DNA of 64,000 bases, from NCBI GenBank assembly GCA_047967505.1, contig CM106538.1. One strand, given 5' to 3'. The notes below the pieces were generated by a model. That model did not search any database. It was not told where the DNA came from and saw only the letters and a program-made list of their open reading frames with translations. The DNA comes from Dipteris shenzhenensis. Taxonomy: Eukaryota; Polypodiophyta; Polypodiopsida; Gleicheniales. The translations under genes and the position numbers were made by a program. The first letter of the stretch is position 1, and every line of letters begins with the position of its first letter. Shown here in pieces: positions 1 to 11,243 of the stretch.

Positions 1-1065
1 AGACCATGGGAACACATCACCATGGACTTCATTACAGGAATTCCCAGGACCAATCAAAATCATGACATGATTTGGGTGATAGTAGATTGATTCAGCAAGC
101 AAGCCCACTTCATTCCTTGCAGAAAGAAACTCAAGGCACCTGAAGCTGCCCATTTATTTATTAGACACATCTTTAGGCACCACGGCATGCCCAAGTCTAT
201 AGTATCAGATAGAGACTCAAAGTTCACTAGTAACTTCTGGCAGGCTTTGTTTGAGAACCTTGGAACTCTTCTAAGTTTCTCCTCAGCTTTTCATCCTCAA
301 ACGAATGGCCAAACTGAAGTTACAAATAGTACACTCTTGGATTTGCTGAAATTTTATGTGCATGACCAGCAAACCTTTTGGGAGAACTTTTTTCCTCTTG
401 TGGAGTTTGCTTATAATAAGACAATTCATTCCTCCGCTGGAAAAGCTCCTTTCAAAATTGTATATGGTAGATCTTTACCAACTCCACTCATGCAAACAAA
501 AGAGAAAATCTTTGCCGCTAATCAATTCGTGGAGGATTATGACTCTGCTTATGCCACGGTTCGAGCAGCCATTCAAAAGGGACAAGAGAAACAAAGAGCA
601 GCTACAAATAAAAGACGGAGGGCGTTTGCAGTGAAAGAAGGCCAATGGGTCTTATTGAAATTTGAGAAAGCCCGGTTAAAAACCAAAGTGGGCAAAAAGC
701 GCATCTACTTCAAGCTATCCTTTAGATATTATAATCCTTTTCAGGTGTTGCAGGTAATAAATGATGTCTCAATCCGATGGAGACTTCCAAAGCATTGGAA
801 GATCCACGATGTCTTCCACGTAAGCTTGGTGAAACCCTTGATTGAGGAACCACCTCAAGAGCCCACATTGGACGATGCACCCGAAGTAGAGGACACTCAG
901 ATCTTGTTGATCCCACAGCAGATTATTCTGCATAACTTCACTACAGGACGTCGAGGCACGACTCGCAAGATGTACCTTTTAAAGTTCAGAGGGCTCCCAT
1001 CCACCGATGCCCAATGGGTGGATAGAGCTACGTTTCAGGAGTGTCTTGAAATCTTGGATGCTTAA
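1..1065 (+). pseudogene. Ty3/gypsy chromovirus integrase with chromodomain, 3' part of pol
   Basis: This is the C-terminal part of a retrotransposon polyprotein; the rest lies left of the window. The integrase core begins at WEHITMDFITG (first catalytic Asp), continues with SDRDSKFTSNFW (second Asp) and with HPQTNGQTE (catalytic Glu region). It is followed by a GPF-like tether domain (HDVFHVSLVKP) and a C-terminal chromodomain-like tail (YLLKFRGL, AQWVDR), which would direct insertion to marked chromatin. An in-frame TGA at 88-90 interrupts the core where relatives have Arg in the VDRLSK motif, a CGA to TGA change, so this copy is dead. The frame then stays open to the TAA at 1063-1065. Family assignment is firm; the exact clade is not determined. 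Confidence 0.9.
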
Positions 1066-1096
1066 GAGGAAGCATTTCAGTTGAGAACAACCGAAT

Positions 1097-1111
1097 GAAA
1101 GACGGAGGGAA
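1097..1111 (+). other. Polypurine tract of the left chromovirus
   Basis: A purine-rich run directly precedes a TGTCATCC start 31 bases after the pol stop codon. This is the place and composition of the plus-strand primer of LTR retroelements. Confidence 0.65.
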
Positions 1112-1913
1112 TGTCATCCTACTTCAACAACATGTATCCACTTGCTTGGTATTATTTCTTTTTGTTTTTCAATAGCTTGCTTGGGAGTATGGGCATTAGT
1201 GACCCACAAGAGTGATGGCCTCTCTTTGAGAGGGACATCTGGAAACCACACTCCACCTGAGTACGCAAACATGGGACCAATCAAATGCACAGATTGCATA
1301 CTAACCTAGGAACCATTCAAGAGAATGTTTCCTGAGCTTTGGGTGTGGGCCTGGCAACACGCCAAGAGTAATGGAGATACAAGATAAGATGACAAACAAA
1401 TGAGCTCAGTATGGCTTAATTATTACCTTAGAGTACGTCAATAGATAGTACAAGCTGTTAGGAACCCGTGGGTGCGATCAGAATTGAATTCTGACAGCTT
1501 TGAAATTTTAGGGTTTTTGGGAGTGACGTGGCAAACTGCCACATGGAATCTGAGCTGGCAGGTCAATCCACGTGTCCCACACATGTGGTAGCATGCATAG
1601 CAAGTGGCAGGGCATGCAGGCCAAGTCTCTGGCCAGGTTGTGGGCTGTCCTCTTTGGGACTGCAGCCCACCAAAAATCTGGGACAAGTGTCCACCTTCCA
1701 CTCTGGCCCGGGTGGGAGTGGGAGGGGGTGAAGGGGGGGGGGGGGGAGGTGGGGGGCTGAGCTATAAAAGAAGGCTTCTCCCCTTCATTATGTGTGGGGG
1801 GGGGGGGTATATATAGCCCCCCAGCCTCCTAGTCGGCCAGCAAGGGGCAAGGCTGACCAGCTACCTACATGGGCCGACCCCTACAATCAAAACCCTTTAT
1901 TGCTAACATATCA
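1112..1913 (+). repeat. 3' LTR of the left chromovirus (end approximate)
   Basis: The segment begins with TG right after the polypurine tract and appears to end in ...ATATCA near 1913, about 27 bases before hAT coding similarity starts. It carries TATA boxes (see separate entry) and G-homopolymer runs around 1734-1747 and 1796-1807. The 5' LTR lies outside the window, so the boundary cannot be checked by comparison and no target duplication can be read. Confidence 0.55.
1763..1816 (+). promoter_or_regulatory. TATA boxes in the left LTR
   Basis: TATAAAA at 1763-1769 and TATATATA at about 1808-1815 lie in the distal part of the LTR, as expected for the U3/R border. Which one is used cannot be told. 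Confidence 0.4.
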
Positions 1914-1939
1914 TTGTTGGTGCGAAGGAGAGAGGACCA

Positions 1940-2752
1940 TCACATTATTGATAGGTCGATGCTAAGTGTCATTTTTTTCACTCGTCCCGAAGCCAAATAG
2001 CCAACTTTTGCTCTATGCATCACTTTATTATATAGCTCCTTTGTGCGCAAAACTTTATAGGATGGAGGCTTGAAGCTAGGGCCACCTTTGTCAATTGCAC
2101 AAACATTGTCCACAAAATAAAGACACCTCAATTTCAATGAGGAGTGTCCTCAACAAAGAAGAAGCATCAGAGAGTAATGTATGCATCCTTTTGGAATCCG
2201 TGCTTGTGACTCCCCTGCTTTGGCCAAAGCTCCCTTTCACAACTTATGCTTCTTTTGCAAAGTCTCAGTAAAGATGCACTTGCACTTGTAGCACCACTTG
2301 CCAATGCATCAGCATAATAGACAGCACCCCAAATCAGCCACCTCTGCATCAACCTATGCTTCATTATCCGTCACCTCTCTCTTTGCATGCAACCTTTGGC
2401 AAGAATCTTTTACGCTTTGATGTGGAGTGGGACACTCGTCAACCCCATAGCCCGACAGTCCCCACATATGTGCCCTTATCCAAACTAGTTTCCCAATCCA
2501 ACTTTTAGGGCAGTACTTGAATTTACAAGTGGATTGTAATGGCATCCGTCTCGAGAAGGGGGTATCGTCGTGCGAGGCTGCTCTGGTGGCATAAAACTTG
2601 TGATGGAGCGCTGGAGCTTGTCGACATGCATGGCCCATTGGGGTCTCTTGACTATGGCCTACAACGAACAAGTGCCACTGTAACGTCTGTGAGAGTTGTC
2701 TCTGGTCTAGTAAGCATAGAGGAAAGGTCCCCTGATATGAGATGTGCCTCAA
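1940..2752 (-). pseudogene. hAT transposase N-terminal part: BED zinc finger and start of DUF659
   Basis: On the minus strand the reading from 2752 ends with a BED-type finger: CKFKYC, then IRAHMWGLSGYGVDEC, which matches the usual spacing of the Cys pair and the HL.G..GYGV..C block. After a degenerate spacer (about 2160-2360) comes FKPPSYKVLRTKEL, the typical entry to the DUF659 domain of plant hAT transposases. Stops and frame changes separate the pieces, so it is not functional. The similarity stops about where the left LTR ends, so the retroelement probably inserted in this gene and the remainder lies outside the window. The domain assignment rests on motif recall. Confidence 0.65.
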
Positions 2753-3213
2753 TCCACTGGCAAGTTTGTAGTAACTATGGCTCGAGTCCTCGCACGGTGG
2801 TCTCTGTAAGTCTTGCTAATCCGTGCTATATGGTTGGAAGAGCTCAGTAATCATGCTCTCAGAGGAGTGCGATTGGGTACCCTCATCACACCTACTTGTA
2901 TGGAGCAAAGACCCCTATGTCGGATGACCTCATGAATGAAGGCTAGCAAGCATCTCTTATCTGAGCAGGAAAGGAGACTAGATAGGAACCTGAATCATCC
3001 CTAAAGAGGTAGAGATAACAACTTATGATCTTATAGTACACAAGGCATCACAAAGCAAAGTGCTCATCTAACTCGATCTCCAAGCGATCGCATAGAGTAC
3101 AAATGCGATCCTCTTCTGGTATGCCCTCCCCTCAACCACTCTCAGTCTGAGAAAGTTCTTAGAGAGGGAGAGAGAAAGGGGATCAATTAACTTCAAGAGA
3201 GAGGGAGAGAGAA

Positions 3214-3240
3214 GGGGGGGGGGGGGGGGGGGGGGGGGGG
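3214..3240 (+). repeat. Poly-G run
   Basis: Twenty-seven consecutive G residues follow a GA-rich stretch. Such runs are prone to assembly error and replication slippage. Confidence 0.9.
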
Positions 3241-3493
3241 TCCACTAATGTCAAGAGCTCTCAACAGAGGACCCTCCGCTCAAGCTTGCTGCAACTTGCT
3301 GGAAACATTGCTAGCAACAGGACTCTAACAAAGTACCAAGGTCCAAGTATGACAAGACAATTTGGGACTCCCAAAAGCTCAGCCTATTGCCTGAGGGGAT
3401 GGTTCAGGACTCCTCAAACCTGCTAATTGACAAGAACACATATGAATCCGCCATATGTGTCTGGTTCCAACGATGATCTAATCTAGATTCTAC

Positions 3494-3495
<2 letters not shown>

Positions 3496-3536
<41 letters not shown>
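3496..3536 (+). repeat. (CT)n microsatellite
   Basis: About twenty uninterrupted CT dinucleotides. Confidence 0.95.
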
Positions 3537-3539
<3 letters not shown>

Positions 3540-4676
3540 CATGCACGCGCGCGGTTGTCCAATCCCTAGTTTTCAAGAGTGGGAGACTCTCAACGAACCA
3601 TCCCCGTTGCTACCAAAATTGCAGAGAAAGAGAGGCACAACACCCCACCACTCTATCTCCAGATCAGCCCGAGTACCCATCTCCAGCCGAACCATCCCTA
3701 CCTACTGTCTTCATTGTTCAGTCTGTTACTTTAATATTTTGCTATGTACTTAGATTGCCTATTAGGCTTTACTATTTAGCATCATTTCAGCTTTGAACCT
3801 CTTGTCGTGACTGATGTCATGAATCATGAATCATGATTCCATGTATCTTTTTCAATTGTGAAACATATCATATGACCATTGATGCTTGAATCTACAATGA
3901 TATACCTTTGTAAGACTAGAATAAGTCCAATCATACAAATTTAGAAATTTTGTTGTTCTACAATGATACTTGAATCTACAATGATGTGTTTATTCTTTGA
4001 TTTAGAAATTAGTAATATGTTTCAACTTTCAAGCATCCACATTTTCAATTTCAAGTTCTAAATGACATATTAAATGTCTGTGCACTATGTTTCATGAGTT
4101 TTTTTCAAGTATTGGACTTCTTGTGGTAATAATCTAAAATATTTTAGTTTTTTGGAAAAAACATATATATTTAAATACCCTATTATGCATGAAACGTTTT
4201 TACTAACGTTTCGGGTTTGTCTCGAAATGTTCGTAAAACCCAAGAATGCATTTCGAAACTTGGCGTTGTGAAACTCCTTGCCTACTATGCCACTGATGCA
4301 AGACATGCCAGGTCTTTGACAATGGCAATGGAGCTGGTGGAACAAGGAGGAAGACACAAACGGAGCTGATTACGGCATGAAGCGGGTGCCTTGGTACGAT
4401 GGGTTAATTAGATTAGCAGCAATGCACGGCTGGCTTGGTGACCTTCTGTGAACAGGGTAGCATGGAATTTGCAATTATGGCAGCCTTGCTTTCTTAAGCC
4501 TTGTGAGCCGGGTCAATTTGCTTTTGTGACTGTGAAAAAGAATTGGTTAAGGTTGCGTGAACAGTGTGGTGCACTACAATCTGGGTAGCGTCTGGCTATG
4601 GTGATGTAGAGTTGTCTTGTGTATTGTACTCAAAGATATGTGCTCATGAGTCAAGTTCTCCGTCAATGGTCATGAC

Positions 4677-7060
4677 TCATGACTCATCCTCCACATCCTC
4701 GTCATCCTCCTCATCCTCGCTCTCACTAGCAACAGATGACTCCTCAAATGTGTTATTATCTACTGCAGGTGATGCAGCACTGGTACAAGCATTTGATGCA
4801 AGTGGTGCAACACTACTAGCCCTCTGAGAAGGTCGTGCCGTATGAGATGGAGCTGTAATCTCCTCATAGAGCATGGAGTAAATGTATCTCTCCTCTTTAG
4901 GAATATCTGGAATGTCCTTAGTTTTATTGATGTTAATTCTATCTGGGTCGTGGCTCGATCGGATTCCCCTTCTGCTCTAGCATCCGCATATTGCAATGAC
5001 CAAAAACAAGCTCTCCAACTATGCCGTGGAGAGACACTATTGTCTCTGTTGTAGATTTTGCTGAAAATTCTTCATTTCAAGAATAAGATGGGATACAAAG
5101 CGCTCATTGTACAACAAGCAGATAACAATTCTTATGCATATCACGTACAATCATTGGCTTGATTCTTCTACGAGACTAATGCCAATCTACTTGCTGACTC
5201 ACACGAGTCTAGGTCCGCACAACGCACATACCATTTTTACATTTCAAATGATAGGGAACATGACAACTTATTTGTGCAGCGTGCTTTTCTACTACATTGG
5301 AAATGGCTGGGAAAAGAAAATCCCCATGCAAAAAATATAACACAACATTGGGTGTGGTCAGATGGTGCTGCCTTTCAATTTAAATCAGCCCGTGGATTCT
5401 ACTTTGTCTCAAGATTCAAATCCCTGACCGGTCTAGACATGATGTGGAATTTCTTTGGGTCTAGCCATGGCAAGGGTGAACATGATGGATGTGCTAAATC
5501 TTGGGACAAAACTTTCATGGTAATGTGTCTCTCCAATTTGCAAAGAAGTGCAAATATTCAATAAAAGAGACATAAAAAGAGTACAATAGAAACAATGAAA
5601 CATCTAACCAAAGACTTAAAAGAGAAAGAGCCCTACCAATTCTGAGGTAGAAATGCCATACTTCTCCCACTAAGAAACCGGTTGCAACTGCGTGTCACGA
5701 AGCAAAGCAGTCGTTTTCCAACATGGAGATACTATTGCGGAACATGAGACGCGGATCCTCAAGCTTCGTAACAAGATTTACATCACCATCCACCAATGTG
5801 GTAATGTACTTTGTCCAACCCTCCTCAAGCTCCTCACACAATGCCTAGCTCTCACTCCTCCACAGAGGATGCGATATATGTGCGACCGCATGAATTGGCC
5901 TATGAAACCAATCCCAACGCTTGTTCCATATCTGCTTGATGTCTTGAATCCTACATAAGACTTCAAGGTTAAGATCTTAGCAAATGGAAAATAAATAAAT
6001 ATTATGTAGGCAACACGGTAAAATATGCTTGGTTACTAGTTAGAGAAGAACCTCTCGAGCTGTAAAGAAGTGCAAGTATCCAAGGATCCCCCTATCTTGT
6101 CCATGAACTCATATAGAAGCCCAATGGTGCTACCCTCCATATCTATAAGTCGCAAGACACTATATAAAGGGTTTAGTGCCTTCACAAGAGCCTATACAAC
6201 TCGCCACCGATTGTCACAAAACTACCCGAGCAAACGCAATAGACTTTCCCTATCATCCCATGTACACCACTCATGACATACCACAATGAGTAGCAACCCA
6301 AATCGCACTCTTTGCAACCTCTCCAACATAATAAACATGTATGAAAAGCGTATGGTGGCGGCCTTTAGGAGATCCAAATCATGTTTACCCTTAAAATGTT
6401 CAAAACCTTGGGCCCCTGGGCCTCTTAATGACAACTTTCACCATGCTTGATGCTATAGAGAAAAGTTTGCTCACCCAATCAAGGTTCCCTATATCTTCCA
6501 TCAAGAGATCAAGGCTGTGGGCTGCACAAGGTGACCAAGCAATCTTAGGAAACTCTTCCTCAAGCATGGCTCCCATAGACACAAAATTGGAGCCATTGTC
6601 TATAATGACTTGCACAATGTTTTGAGGCCTGATTTCAGCGATAGCTCAGCGGATATTGGACCAAATAAATCCACCTGTAACCACGGTCTCTGCAATGGAT
6701 GCCTCAAAGGCTCGAAGGAACATAGTGTCTATACATGATGAGACAAGAATATTATATACACTTCTCCTCCTCACATCCAACCAACCATCACATAGCAATG
6801 TGCACCCATACTTCTCTCAAATAGCCTTCAGTGGTTGCAGCATTGTCCTCAATGTTTTAAGACACTCTTTCAAAAATGGGACAACAACTTGGTGAGCAGA
6901 TACCCAGCGAATTCGTCGCGGATCAACCAAGTTATTGCCACTACTCTTCAGAATACAAGCAAACAGCATGTATCCCAACAAGGGGATCACCCTTTGCATA
7001 CTTGGCAAATTCCTTACACGATGCGCACAAGACCCACCCGGCACAACATACCATCAGAAG
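4677..7060 (-). pseudogene. hAT transposase (DUF659 type), interrupted
   Basis: Read on the minus strand from about 7060: a short lead, then GCTLLCDGW (about 6790-6820), SVYNILVSS, IIDNGSNFVSMG and FPKIAWSPCAAHSLDLL (6615-6480), all diagnostic of DUF659 in plant hAT transposases. It continues with LIDMEGSTIGLLYEFMDKIG (about 6060-6160) and WFHRPIHAVAHI...PLWRSES with CEELEEGW (about 5770-5920). The C-terminal acidic tail (SESEDEEDDEDVEDES, stop at 4677) follows a DPDRININK segment. Several in-frame stops, for example within IWSNIR*AIAEI and SES*ALCEE, make it a pseudogene. The hAT dimerisation module expected between about 5640 and 5035 is absent; that gap holds foreign plus-strand sequence. 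No terminal inverted repeats were identified. Confidence 0.85.
5040..5570 (+). pseudogene. Fragment of an uncharacterised repetitive protein (WSDG / HGKG.HDG type)
   Basis: One plus-strand frame reads TYHFYISNDREHDNLFVQRA (about 5220-5280), then QHWVWSDGAAFQFKSA and MMWNFFGSSHGKGEHDG (5350-5490). The block WSDG...QFKS...WNFF.SHGKG.HDG looks like a conserved domain of repetitive eukaryotic proteins, but I cannot name the family with certainty. A TGA at 5160-5162 breaks the frame and similarity fades after about 5560. It lies antisense inside the hAT pseudogene, where that gene lacks its dimerisation domain. Confidence 0.5.
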
Positions 7061-7712
7061 ACTGATGGCTAGTCTAAGAGGGCAAACAAATGGGTAAAGG
7101 GATACCTGAGGTACTTCAGCCACAACACTCAGAAGTCTTGGGATAAATGGCTTGGACCTATTACATTTTGCTGCAATGATACCAAGTAGTTATCTACTGG
7201 GATGAGCCTGTTTGAAGCAAGTATGGATGCAAAGTACGGATGCCTTTCACAATTTCAGACATGGCTTTGAAAAATCAGCAGGACAAGATGACTCTGACGC
7301 TCTTTTGCAATTGGCTAAAATGAATATGCAAGATGCCCAAGCAAAGCAAGCAAGCGGATGTACATCTAGACCCGTAAAAGGAGGCACCAACACTAAGCTA
7401 GCTCATCAAAATATAGCATTTGCAAGATTATCGAAAAATATTGGGTAAGTAGCTTATCACTTGGAGCTACCACCCTTCTCATAAATGTGTTCCATGTATC
7501 ATTGCTAAAACCACCTATGCACTAGAACGTGTATGTTCTCTCAAAGTTAACCACCTATGGATGAGGAAGGCCGTATCCTACAAGTCCCTAAGCACATTGT
7601 GGGTTTCAGAGCCAGAGTACTTTGTGACAAGGTATGCATTGATGGCAAGCATCCCTTTGCTATTATGGCACCCCTATATGACAACTACATGTAATTTTGA
7701 GGGCAAATTTCT
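7061..7712. other. No recognised gene
   Basis: One plus-strand ORF at 7212-7448 (78 codons, alanine- and glutamine-rich near its middle) ends just where a GGGTAAGTAG sequence resembles a splice donor. It matches no family I know and may be chance. Nothing else is supported. Confidence 0.4.
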
Positions 7713-8558
7713 AAGTCTCGTCCCATCAACTGGGGATTGAGGCAAGGAGCATGCCCAGAGAGAAGTGGATCTATAGGTTATGCACGTTGGGGGACGTCGA
7801 GACAAAGGAGCATATCTCATGCGTCTGCCCAACCTACTATGGATCCCAAGACAGTACCACACCTTTTAGGAGAGACACGATTTTGGTCCACTCTCACGAT
7901 TGATCCATTTCCATGACCAAGTCTCTATCTAATTGAGACTCGAAGACACAAAGAGACGCTATTGTGACAAATCAAACAAATGAGATGACAGGAGGTACCC
8001 ACGCCGCAAGATGCTGAGGTAGACCGAGCACAACGGCATATCACAGACTCATATGCATTTGAGTCGGCTCCAAGACATAGTGGAGTGGAGGAGGAGGAGC
8101 TAGCTAACATGAGGACAATGTGGACCAGCAGAGAGACGACACGGCACTGCTGAGTGAGGGACGCAAAGACCACACGACACGGAGAGTGACTCTGCAGAGC
8201 ACGCACGATCGAGATCCGACCTATTTCAACCCTCCTCAGAGGAGACCGCCAAAGCTGAGGCGTCACTCTTGACATAGCCCATCGGATACAGAGATCAAGG
8301 AGACCACGTGCTACAGCAAGAGACAACTAGACATACACAGATCCCGGATATCTTTGCAGCCCACCACGGTGCCAGGTTTCGACTTTCGAGTTTCAATTTT
8401 TCAGTTTCAGTTTTGTTTGAGATCTTTAGCTTAGCATAGCATAGCACTCAGCAAGGGCCCTAGTGCACCCTTTGCTTCAGCCCACTGAAGCTTGTATGAG
8501 TTCTTTCTCTTGGTGTACTTTGTCCCATAGGCCCGTGAGGCCTCCCGCGGACGTTAAT
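7713..8558 (+). mobile_element. 5'-truncated LINE, copy 1 (3' end only)
   Basis: This stretch is collinear with the 3' kilobase of the next LINE: both show TCGTCCCATCA, then CCCAGAGAG, GAGCAT and CTGCCCA.CCTACTATG from the C-terminal region of ORF2, and the same 3' untranslated block ending in CCCATAGGCCCG...GCGGACGTTAAT. The upstream border lies somewhere in 7600-7713. The coding part is full of stops. It ends exactly where the coiled-coil ORF of copy 2 begins. Confidence 0.75.
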
Positions 8559-8903
8559 ATCCCTACACACGCAGATGAAGGGGAGCTCCAACCATCCCTA
8601 CATGAGGAGCTGAATATCATTAGGGAACAAATGAAGCAGCTCAAGGGGGCAAAGGGAACTTCAGAAGAAGGATGCAAGATTATAGATGAACTGAAATCTG
8701 AGAATAAAAAACTCAGAAAAGACTTAGCATTTTTGCAAGACACTATGCAGGGTAAACATGCTGAATTCACCCAGAAGATCAAGGAAGGAGAGGCTGCAAT
8801 CTTGGAATGGAGAGATGTGGTCAAGAAAGGCAGGCTGCCCCCAAAAAAGAGTTCATTTCAGATGCTCTGGAGGAGGATAAAAGGAGAAACAGTAAAGCCC
8901 TAA
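8559..8903 (+). pseudogene. LINE ORF1-like coiled-coil segment
   Basis: The frame is rich in Lys and Glu, with heptad-like spacing over about 60 residues (NIIREQMKQLKG ... DELKSENKKLRKDLAFL), as in LINE ORF1 coiled coils. A further frame continues with ALNVLVRGL, which resembles an RNA-binding strand, just after the stop at 8903. The open frame extends upstream into the tail of LINE copy 1 (ATG at 8463), so that ATG is unlikely to be the true start. Confidence 0.5.
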
Positions 8904-9039
8904 ATGTTTTGGTTCGAGGTCTTACAGTGGAGACATTCCTATGGCAGAAGTAACTGAGACACATGAGAGCCCCGAGAGAGGACTGCCCATTGTGACAGGA
9001 TATACATGGGAGTGATCTCATAGGAAGGAGACGAGGAGA

Positions 9040-9890
9040 GACACTGGTGTGCGGGGCTCGGGGGGAGTGGCTATCCTCTTTATATCACACATGAGACCTC
9101 TCATATCAGTGGCACGAAGAGAGGAGCATGCACGACACAAATGGATACGAGTCCAGCTACCAAACGCACAACCGATACTCATAGCGGTGTGCTATTTCCC
9201 CCAGATACTTCATCTTATGCACGTGCGGTCCCCACAAAGGAGCACAGCCCGTATGAGTCGATTCAGGATGATATCATTGAGTTCTCCAAGCAGGGGGGCA
9301 TCCTCCTCTTGGTCACTTTAATGTACGCACAGGGAACAGGCAGGTGGGCCTACTGGACTTTGCATCGGATTCCCTCATAGTTCCAGAGCTAAATGCCGCA
9401 GAGCTTGGGATAGTGACACACTCCGAAGATGCAGCACAGGTGACAGGGTATGGACGACATCTACTTGAGCTAGGGGCTCTCCACGATTTGATCATTTACA
9501 ATGGTCTACAAGTGAGCTCACTTGTTTCCCGCATGGTGAAGGGACAAGCACAGTGGACTACCTATTGGGTCCCTTGGCCTTTACCTCACGAATATACGAC
9601 TTTATTGTGCCCCCTCCCCCACTTGGTGCTGATCACACGTACTTAGCCTTCTGTATCTCTGCCACTATGCCATTCACAAGGAGGGTGTTATCTGGTGAGC
9701 TCACTTGTTTCCTCCATGGTGAAGGGACAAGCACAGTGGACTACCTATTGGGTCCCTTCGCCTTTACCTCACGAATATATGACTTTATTGTGCCCCCTCC
9801 CCCACTTGGTGCTGATCACTCGTACTTAGCCTTCTGTATCTCTACCACTATGCCAGTCACAAGGAGGGTCCCCACCACACCCACTCGTGT
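9040..9890 (+). pseudogene. LINE endonuclease (EEP type), broken
   Basis: RGSGGVAILF at about 9049 matches the conserved middle of apurinic-type endonucleases. LGHFNVRTGNRQVG (about 9310) corresponds to the GDFN metal-binding block, with the Asp replaced by His. STVDYLLGP and GADHSYLAFC correspond to the terminal DYVL and SDH motifs. Frames change several times. The SDH block is present twice through a tandem duplication. Confidence 0.7.
9512..9877 (+). repeat. 183-bp in-frame tandem duplication inside the LINE endonuclease
   Basis: Copies at 9512-9694 and 9695-9877 both begin GTGAGCTCACTTGTTTCC and run through the DYLLGP...GADH region to ACAAGGAGGGT. The period is 183 bp (61 codons), so the frame is kept and one ORF contains the motif twice. 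A few substitutions separate the copies. Confidence 0.95.
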
Positions 9891-10619
9891 ACAAGTTCAC
9901 TTTGATCATGCCCTGGACCCCATCTATGTGAGCAACCTAGCACGGGGGCTTCCAGCCCTACTACTTGCAGATGATGTAGACCTCACCCATGCCTCAAACA
10001 CCCTCACCACAGTGGTCATGGACGCAACCATCAGGTCTTTCCCCACGACTCGATCTGCACGTGCCTCACCAAGGAATATGCCACAGAACCCTTGGTAGTG
10101 CATGGATATGAGAGCTCACCTCACTCGTGAATGAGCCCTTGGTCACTTGACATCAACCGAGGCACAGCGGATCTCACAACGACTGACACGCCGCAAGTGG
10201 TGGGCCTTCCTCATCCACAGAATGGACGAGGTGATCAGTTCGTTTCGAGGGGGGATCCCACCAATGGCTAGGGGCTTCTATCGGAGGGGAAGCCGCCTCT
10301 CCCCATCCAGACCCAACTGTTTGTCACACTAATGCATGCTCTCTTTATGATGTTCCGATGCAGGGACCACCTGATATGTCCACTATGCCCAGGCCCACCA
10401 CTTGCCACTTGTTCACTGCACAGAATGTGCGGGCTGCACTCAGCCAGCTTCATAACCGGAGAGCACAAGACCATGAGGAGCTACAAATTGAGCATTTCGA
10501 TCATGGACAACAGGTTTTGGCTCCAATCCTAGCGCATATGTTCAACCACGCCATGTCACGGCTTCCCACCCTCTTGGAGTACCACCACCATTGTACCAAT
10601 ACACAAGGCAGGTGACACC

Positions 10620-11243
10620 ATGGATATTAGGAACTATCGCACTCTCATGATTGGCCATACGCAGGCCAAGATCTATGGATCGGTACTGGAGAGGGCGATC
10701 AACAGCCATATAGAGGCACATGGGCAACATGCTCTAGGGCAGGCAAGTTGTCGAAGACAGCACTCCACACTAGACCACATCTTCACCCTGAGGACTATCA
10801 TTGAGGAGGCGAGGTCGAGACGCCAGAAAGTCTACGCTTGTTTTGTAGACTTTTGGAAGGCCTTTGACACTGTCCCGCGATCCCGCATGATCAAAAGATT
10901 ACAGGATATGCAAATTCTAGAGGTTCTGATTTGGGGAGTGGTGAGCCTATATGAATCCGTCAGAGGGAGAGTTCGTGCCCCAGGAGGCCTATCAGACTGG
11001 GTTGAGAGCACGATCGGGGTAAAGCAGGAATGCCCTCTCTCACCAACTCTCTTCGAGCTCTACATTGATGAGAACACATCTTTCACAGACTGCCTAGGAG
11101 GCGAGGGAGCACCACTAGCTGACTTGATGATACAGATTCTACTATGCGCGGATGACATAGTCCTACTGTCATCGTCGGCAGAGGGACTACAGAGACATCT
11201 AGATGCCCTAGAGGTGTTCCGCAGAGAGAAACCTGATGGTTAA
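10620..11243 (+). pseudogene. LINE reverse transcriptase domain
   Basis: The frame shows NYRTLMIGHTQAKIYGSVL, then CFVDFWKAFDTVPR (motif A), GVKQECPLSPTLFELYID (motif B) and CADDIVLLSS (motif C, catalytic DD intact). This is the standard order for LINE reverse transcriptases. The reading breaks after residue 207 at 11243 and continues in other frames, with several stops. Upstream at 10340-10610 the frame is also disrupted. Confidence 0.9.

Larger units (their letters stand above)
2753..4670. other. No recognisable gene; simple repeats
   Basis: The interval has no reading frame that resembles a protein. It contains a run of 27 G at 3214-3240 next to GA-rich sequence, a (CT)n microsatellite at 3496-3536, and an AT-rich stretch at 3750-4200. 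A short ORF at 3541-3753 has the composition of translated repeat and is not called. Confidence 0.6.
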
